DNA of 64,000 bases from Cyclina sinensis. Lineage: Eukaryota; Mollusca; Bivalvia; Venerida; Veneridae. Both the position numbers and the translations under genes were made by a program. The stretch covers positions 17,741,908 through 17,805,907 of the forward strand of contig JAAONU010000019.1 of NCBI GenBank assembly GCA_012932295.1. The letters run 5' to 3'. The notes beneath the pieces were generated by a model. The model did no database searches, had not been told where the DNA came from, and saw only the letters and a list, made by a program, of their open reading frames with translations. This document shows positions 58,087-64,000 of this stretch, piece by piece; position 1 is the stretch's first letter; each line of letters starts with the position of its first letter.

Positions 58087-58715
58087 ATTGTTGCATTTTC
58101 GCTTTTTTGCATTGTTACATTTTGGCTTTTTTTGCATTGTTGCATTGTCGCATTTTTGCTTTTTCGCATTTTTGCTTTTCGCATTGTTGCCTTGTCGCAA
58201 TTCAGGTTGTTTAAGCGCATGCGCACATCAATTACACATATGCTTAAACAACAATATTTGGATATGGTGATCGCGGTATCTTTTTTGATTAATACTTTTG
58301 TTATTGTTTTCCTACTGGTTTTTATTTCATAAACAACACGACTGCCCAGTACATTTAAAAGCTAAAATTTCAACACATTCATCATACGTGTAATAATTCT
58401 GCGCATACGTATCCGGAACGCGAAGAAGCGATAAAAGCGAAAACACAACAATGCGAAAAACAAAAATGCGACAATACAACAATGCGAAAAAGCAAATATG
58501 CAAGAATTTAAAGACACGACAAACAAGAGGCGAAAACAAGAAACATTTTATGTGTGGTATTTTGGCCTATTTTTGTCGTCCTTTTGCTTTTTCGCATCGG
58601 GAATGCGAAAACACAAAGAAACGACAAAATTTGACTTTGTCGTATCTTCGTGTTTTCACATTTTCGCTTTTCCGTGGCGAAAAAGCGAAAATACGACATG
58701 GCGTAAATCAGCCGC
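57768..58715. mobile_element. Foldback element with CG-rich arms and a long poly-T
   Basis: Terminal inverted repeats: ctgatttacgccatgtcgta then ttttcgctttttcgcc at the left, mirrored as ggcgaaaaagcgaaaatacg then acatggcgtaaatcag at the right. The interior is made of ttttcgc/gcgaaaa words and a ~44-base T run at 58041-58084. All open frames here are low-complexity by-products. Confidence 0.8.
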
Positions 58716-58828
58716 CGTATTATAGAGGTCAACTAAACAATGCAACAAACCAAATATGTAAGGTCTAATTTACGGTTTCTGACAGATTAAACACTGACGC
58801 AAAATGTTGACTAATATCTATTTTAACT

Positions 58829-59158
58829 CCGGCTGTCATATTGTGCAACAGAGTGGATCCTTTTGAGCAATTAATAGAGGGCTAAATAAGGAAAATTTCT
58901 GTGAAACTTGGTGAAAGAAGACATTGCGGTTTAGGAGATGTCTTTTGAATTTATTTCTTAGCGTTTGCAGCCATTATGTGCATCGGAGCAGAACCGTTTT
59001 AGAAACTTTTGAAAATGGGCAATATAAGGAACAATAAAGTAAAGTTTGTTGAAAAATGGCCTGAGATGTCGTTTGAAATAAAATGTTCACGACGCACGAC
59101 GGACACAGGATGATCCCGATAACTCACCTTGAACACGTTGTGCTCAGGTGAGCTAAAA
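58829..59158 (-). mobile_element. Truncated tandem-core element (head end)
   Basis: On the - strand it begins ttagctcacctgagcacaac then gtgttcaaggtgagtt, the head hairpin of the family at 922-2676. The body matches the usual gtgtccgtcgtgcgtcgtga lead-in. Confidence 0.7.
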
Positions 59159-59195
59159 ACAAAAATATATAATGGACTGGTGGTGGCAGTTAGTA

Positions 59196-59520
59196 TTGTG
59201 GCATATTTCTGACGCAAGATAACCTTTTAAAGTTCGCAAACACGTTTGCGTTAGTTAGATAATATTCGTTATAATTAACTAGTTAACCAGTTAACGTTCG
59301 CGAAAGGTTTTACAGTAAGAAAACATATTTACACAAATAATCTCCCCATAGTGTCCAGAACTGCCACCAATAGACTTCTATCAGATTACAACAAGTTATC
59401 ATACTAACTTGATAAGATCCGTGTTGTCTGTAAATTAATTAACTATCGCGGATATTATGTAACTTGCAAAGTAATGTATTTGTGAACCTGAAGTGGTTAT
59501 CTTACGGCAGAAATATGACA
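59196..59520. mobile_element. MITE with ~40-bp terminal inverted repeats
   Basis: Left end tatttctgacgcaagataacc then ttaaagttcgcaaacac. The reverse complement of the right end reads tatttctgccgtaagataac. Related sequence at 11885-11995. Confidence 0.7.
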
Positions 59521-60182
59521 AAATGAAATTGTGATAAGAGGTAAACCTTTTATACTGGAAAAAAAACAATTGTTTGTTTCAATATGTACCACGTCCTATT
59601 TCCTGCAAATAGTAGTTAGCTGACACACTATTTAAAATGGCTATGATCACTTTATAAATTGTAATCAACTGTTAATTGGTTCTAATGCTATACATTTTAA
59701 TTGTGAGAGTGCGGATTAAAAAATGCAGAGAACTTTAAACAGTATTTCTCTGTGTATTTTCTATGTTTGGTTGTTCGGTTCAATAAAACAAATACCAAAA
59801 CCCACTGAGGGTGATAGTACATAATTCTAAACCTAGAAAGTTAATAAAGTTTGTATATAAGCAAATTGCAATAGTTTATACCTGTTTAGTTTGTAAAATG
59901 AATTAAATATTATCCTCTTTGGCACAAATAGAAATAATAGTTTCGTCTCAATTTAAACTGAAACATTCGTGATATAAACTTGAACATAAAAGACTTACCC
60001 TTTAAAAATTCATTTTTTATGCCTTCCTTTTTGTAAAATAAAATGCATCATTATGCCAGTACATATATATGTGTATGCCCTTGACAGCTACAAGTCACAA
60101 AGTGACTGACAGAAGTGTCTTAAGATGATAAAAATACCATCGATACTTAACAGATACTTATAGCTTCTTCTTCCCATATAAT

Positions 60183-60794
60183 ACAAGAGGGCCAGAATGC
60201 CCTTATATCGCCTATCTGAATACCAATAATCACAGCAAGTATCATAGTATTTTTAAGAAACTTGATTCGCTTTCGGACTTGGTCTAGAAATCTTATAAAA
60301 CAAATATTTGGAAAAGGTTTCACGAATGTTGGGGCGAGAAGTGACCTCTAATGCGTACACAATGTTTCCGAAGTCCTGAGCTAATGGCGTATGTTTTGAC
60401 CAAACATGACCATGTTTTCAATGAATCCAAAACTCATCAATGAAGGTTAAACCCAAATCGTGAACGTAAGAGTCAACACAACGTTTTCCTGCGATTTGAA
60501 CTATTCGAGATACCATCATCATGAGAATCATTACGATTAAGTTTCATGAAGAAGGTTTTAAAATGTGACCTCAACAGTGTTCACAAGATTCGCTTTGTTT
60601 TGGACTGGCTACCTTGTTAATGAACCGCCATTGCCTTGTTTTGAGCTCCTCCGAAATATGAAGAACACAAACATTATGAGTAAATTTCATTAAAATAGGG
60701 CCATATATGTGGCCTGTAGCGTGATAACAAGCTAACATTTTAACAACAAGCGACAGACAAAGGTCACAAAAGCTCAGCCTGAGCTTAGCATAGA
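60183..60794 (-). mobile_element. Tandem-core family member lacking the tandem core
   Basis: On the - strand the head is agctcatctatgctaagctc then aggctgagct, and the tail is gcgatataagggcattctgg then ccctcttgt. Both ends of the family are present around a unique ~540-bp body. Confidence 0.65.
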
Positions 60795-61298
60795 TGAGCT
60801 GATAAAATGAAAATTCAAACGGATCTATTTCAAGATATTTTGTTTAACTTAGCGCTGTAGTTGTAGTCAGCTAATTTGTATTAAACTAGTCCTTTGTGTA
60901 AACATAATATCGCAATATAACATGGTTATGGAAAGAGAAAAAAGCAAACGCCTTTTTTAATTTCCATTTTTTTAAATTCCATTTTGATTTCTTCTGAAGC
61001 ATACAACAAGTATACCTAATTCACGGACAGGTTTTTCTAAGGAAATGTGCTGTGTATATAACCACAATTATCTTTTTTTTCTTTTCTTTTTTTCTTTCGT
61101 GATTGCAGTAACTATGTTTAGTGACCTTTTTTCCTCTTGTAAACTACTACGATAATATATGTTTTTTTATACTGATACATTCATTTGAAGAATACTTCGC
61201 ACGATGCACTTTGGTGAGCATCTATTGTTTTCAATTATATCTAGATGAATGGGTGAGGGTGGGGAGGGACTGGGGGAATTGATTTTGAAATGATTTAT

Positions 61299-61757
61299 AT
61301 AATTGTCTTTAAGTATTTTTTAATTTTATTTCTTACTCCCTTTTAACAGATTTCAACATAACTAAGATACTTATATAATTTTCAAATTTATTCTAGCTAA
61401 ACGCCAGTTTTGGACTGTTTTTCCTTGATTAAAAGGAAAGACATGTAGACATGTACTTGATAAGAGCACTGTTTCAAAACTTCCGGTATACTGTCACACT
61501 GATGTAATATAACTACTGAAAACAAAGTGGACAAAGAACATTGGCAATCATTCAGAGATCACTTGACACGAACCCTCTGTAGTAGTCACTCAAGTACTCA
61601 ATAAATATATTCCTTACGTCTATAATTGTCTTTAAGTATTTTTTCAATTTTATTTCTTACTCCCTTTTAACAGATTTCAACATAACTAAGATATTTATAT
61701 AATTTTCAAATTTATTCTAGCGAAACCCCAGTTTTGGACTGTTTTTCCTTGATTAAA
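61299..61757 (+). repeat. Direct duplication of ~135 bp
   Basis: ttgtctttaagtattttt..aattttatttc to ggactgtttttccttgatta occurs at 61299-61432 and again at 61620-61757 with very few changes; about 190 bp lie between them. Confidence 0.85.
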
Positions 61758-62449
61758 TGCACGATCAAGATCTTCCTCAAGACTGTCTTAGACATCTTTC
61801 GTCCGTACTAATCAACTCCTTTTGACGATATATGGTAAAATCTTATGGAAATGACGAAAATGTTCGTCGATGTACAAACAAGACCAAAAGAGATGCAGTC
61901 TTCCTTTGAATGTTATATTTTAGCAAGGAAAGTTCATGCATTTCAGTAGCGGTAAAATTTAAAATGAATTTAATCTTTGAACATCGAAAAGCATTCAGTT
62001 TTGTTACTTGACATATTCCTCGTCTTAAGTACCACACCGAGGGTAAGGTCAATAGGTGTGTTAATTTTACTGATCACTGATTAGCTAATATAAAATTAAT
62101 CGGGTTTCGCGACTATCATTGCTATGGCTTCACACAACTTAATCAAATCATACAGCATTTAATCGTAATCTCATTTTAGGATGTTACCTTTGCCGATTTT
62201 TGGAAAAAGGCAATCGTGAGAAACAATTTCATTTAAATTCTTTTGTAATTTGTCTTGATTTCCTGTTAATTCTAAAACTATAGAAATTAGCAAAAAATAT
62301 TAGACACATTTACACCTAATTTCAATTTGTTCTAATTCACTATATGTATTGTTTTCATGTAAAATTGATTTTCAGAACAACCTTTCCATTTTAACCAATC
62401 AGACAGCTTTGTCATCTTAATTTTAGTTCCTCATAAACCCTAGACAAAA

Positions 62450-62705
62450 ATGACTGGTTCCCAACAACACTGATTTGGTGGTGTATATCAAAACTGACTG
62501 GTTCCCAACAACACTGATTTGGTGGTGTATACCAAATCTGACTGGTTCCCAACAACACTGATTTGGTGGTGTATATCAAAATTAACTGGTCCCCAACAAC
62601 ACCGATTTGGTGGTGTATATCAAAATTGATTTGTTCCCAGCAACACTGATTTGGTGGTGTATTTGAAAATTGACTGGTTCCAAACAACACTGATTTGGTG
62701 GTGTT
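62450..62705 (+). repeat. 44-bp minisatellite, six units
   Basis: tgactggttcccaacaacac then tgatttggtggtgtatatca, spacing 44 bp. The - strand open frame 62412-62729 comes from this repeat. Confidence 0.9.
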
Positions 62706-63700
62706 TAATCCTTTCATGATTATTTCCAAAACATGAAATATTGTTTTCCATACGTATAATTAATTGTGTCTGTCATAAATAACATTGATTCATGTAACAG
62801 GCATATAAGTCAAGTACTTGAATATGAATCGATCACATTAAAGGTACTCACTTCCAAAATATAACAGAAAATAATCAAGATCAAAGCGAAAGGTCAAGAC
62901 GTAACTTAAAAAAATCATATATTATTTGTCACTAGTTTTAATCAAAGACTTAGGGTGCTTGACATTAAATTTTAATGTGTTAGGAGAGTATTGTGTATGT
63001 AGTTATTTTCTTTAGAAAATCTGTCTTTCATTGAATGATACACCGATGCATATCTAACACAAATTTAGGATATTTATATAAGCAACGTCCTGTCTTTTTT
63101 TAGAAATTATGGTGACATGTGATGATGTAAGATAGATTTGGCCTAGGCCAAAAATTATCTTTGAGTTCCAAGCATAATTATAGATACTTTGACTACTGTT
63201 TCGAAATTGTTGTTATTTTCTTATCTACATGTAGTAAAATGCTACTGAAGCCCGAAGCTTTCTTTTCATTTAGAAGTTTTCGAATGAAATTTACAGATTA
63301 AAGGCATTAATATTTGAAGTTATAACATTACACACGGGCTACATTGCAAAAATCTTTGCGTTAATGCAAAAACATTAAGAATTATTTTTCCATTCGTAGA
63401 ATGTTTTATGCAACATATCTTGGTGTTGTTTGTTTATTTTTGTTAATTTGCAGAACTTTAATTTTGATATACCAAAACATATAATAAACATGATAAAGTG
63501 AATAACATTTGTTATCATGTGTGAAGTTTGAAAGTTTCAAAAAAATAATACAACATGAATTTATAAAAAAACAAAAAACAAAAAAAAAACAAAAAAAAAA
63601 CCTAGTACGATCCTTTCTTACAGTTACATAATGTATCTCCTTATTGATCATACAATTTCTTTATAACGTTTCATACTCTGTATTTACTAACTGAATTTAA
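62706..63700. other. Non-coding interval
   Basis: AT-rich, no exon recognised; A-rich tract near 63565-63600. Confidence 0.4.
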
Positions 63701-63719
63701 AAGGCAGTAATAAGTTTGA

Positions 63720-63955
63720 AAATGTAAATAATACTAGTACTTTCAAAAGTATGGTTATTCAATTATTGTCAAAAGTATGATTATTCAATTATTGTCAAAA
63801 GTATGATTAATACTATTACTTTCAAAAGTATGATTATTCAATTATTGTCAAAACTATGATTATTCAATTATTGTCAAAAGTATGATTATTCAATTATTGT
63901 CAAAAGTATGATTATTCAATTATTGTCAAAAGTATGATTATTCAATTATTGTCAA
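63720..63955 (+). repeat. 26-bp minisatellite, about nine units
   Basis: caaaagtatgattattcaat then tattgt repeats, with one variant carrying aatactattactttc. Confidence 0.9.
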
Positions 63956-64000
63956 TAATAATTTATTACACATAACAAGAAACTGCTGACGGAAGGACAA

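Noticed and set aside
57745..58768. Several overlapping frames with poly-Phe or poly-Lys
   Set aside because: Generated by the poly-T run and ttttcgc words of a foldback element.
62412..62729. 105-codon - strand frame with repeats
   Set aside because: Encoded by the 44-bp minisatellite; no signal for a real protein.

Overview
This is eukaryotic, animal nuclear DNA: AT-rich, intron-rich, with short exons in long introns and very many repeats. The repeats (hairpin-ended elements with ~145-170 bp tandem cores, TTAA-flanked MITEs, foldback elements) and the gene content point to a bivalve mollusc, perhaps a heterodont clam. The species is inference.

Four protein-coding loci can be assembled by joining exons with matching splice phases. 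(1) At the left edge on the + strand lies the last coding exon of an ERK-type MAP kinase (MAPK1/3 C-terminal tail). (2) At 13.8-17.2 kb, + strand, is a monocarboxylate-transporter-like (SLC16/MFS) gene of five exons. Its large fourth exon carries a cluster of frameshifts, so it may be a pseudogene. (3) At 30.2-20.2 kb, - strand, is a seven-exon, 259-codon secreted protein with a signal peptide, two EGF domains and an unrecognised eight-cysteine C-terminal module. Two decayed EGF-like exons lie just beyond its 3' end. (4) At 57.4-34.1 kb, - strand, is a fifteen-exon, 885-codon gp130/Domeless-like class I cytokine receptor: signal peptide, Ig-like domain, two-domain cytokine-receptor homology module, three more FN3 domains, one transmembrane helix, and a tyrosine-containing tail with a YxxQ STAT-docking motif. 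All fifteen exons are open and phase-compatible. This is the main discovery in the window.

Layout: 0.24-0.38 kb MAPK end; 0.9-2.7 kb 145-bp tandem-core element; 2.7-13.7 kb non-coding with two TTAA MITEs; 13.8-17.2 kb transporter; 18.0-18.4 kb relic EGF exons; 19-24 kb tandem-repeat elements around the 3' exons of the EGF gene; 27-29.4 kb foldback and tandem-core element; 30.2-34.1 kb intergenic DNA with tRNA-like sequences and a MITE; 34.1-57.4 kb receptor gene. One receptor intron (37.6-45.8 kb) holds a decayed Ty3/gypsy retroelement whose integrase segment has expanded into a 40-bp minisatellite, itself invaded by a Tc1/mariner element and a tandem-core element. Another (53.9-56.7 kb) holds a short LTR retroelement. 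From 57.4 to 64 kb there is no recognisable gene, only foldback elements, minisatellites and fragments of the tandem-core family.

Functionally, a gp130-like receptor would signal through JAK/STAT and often also through ERK, and a secreted EGF protein and an ERK-type kinase lie nearby. I have no evidence that the neighbours work together; the proximity may be chance.
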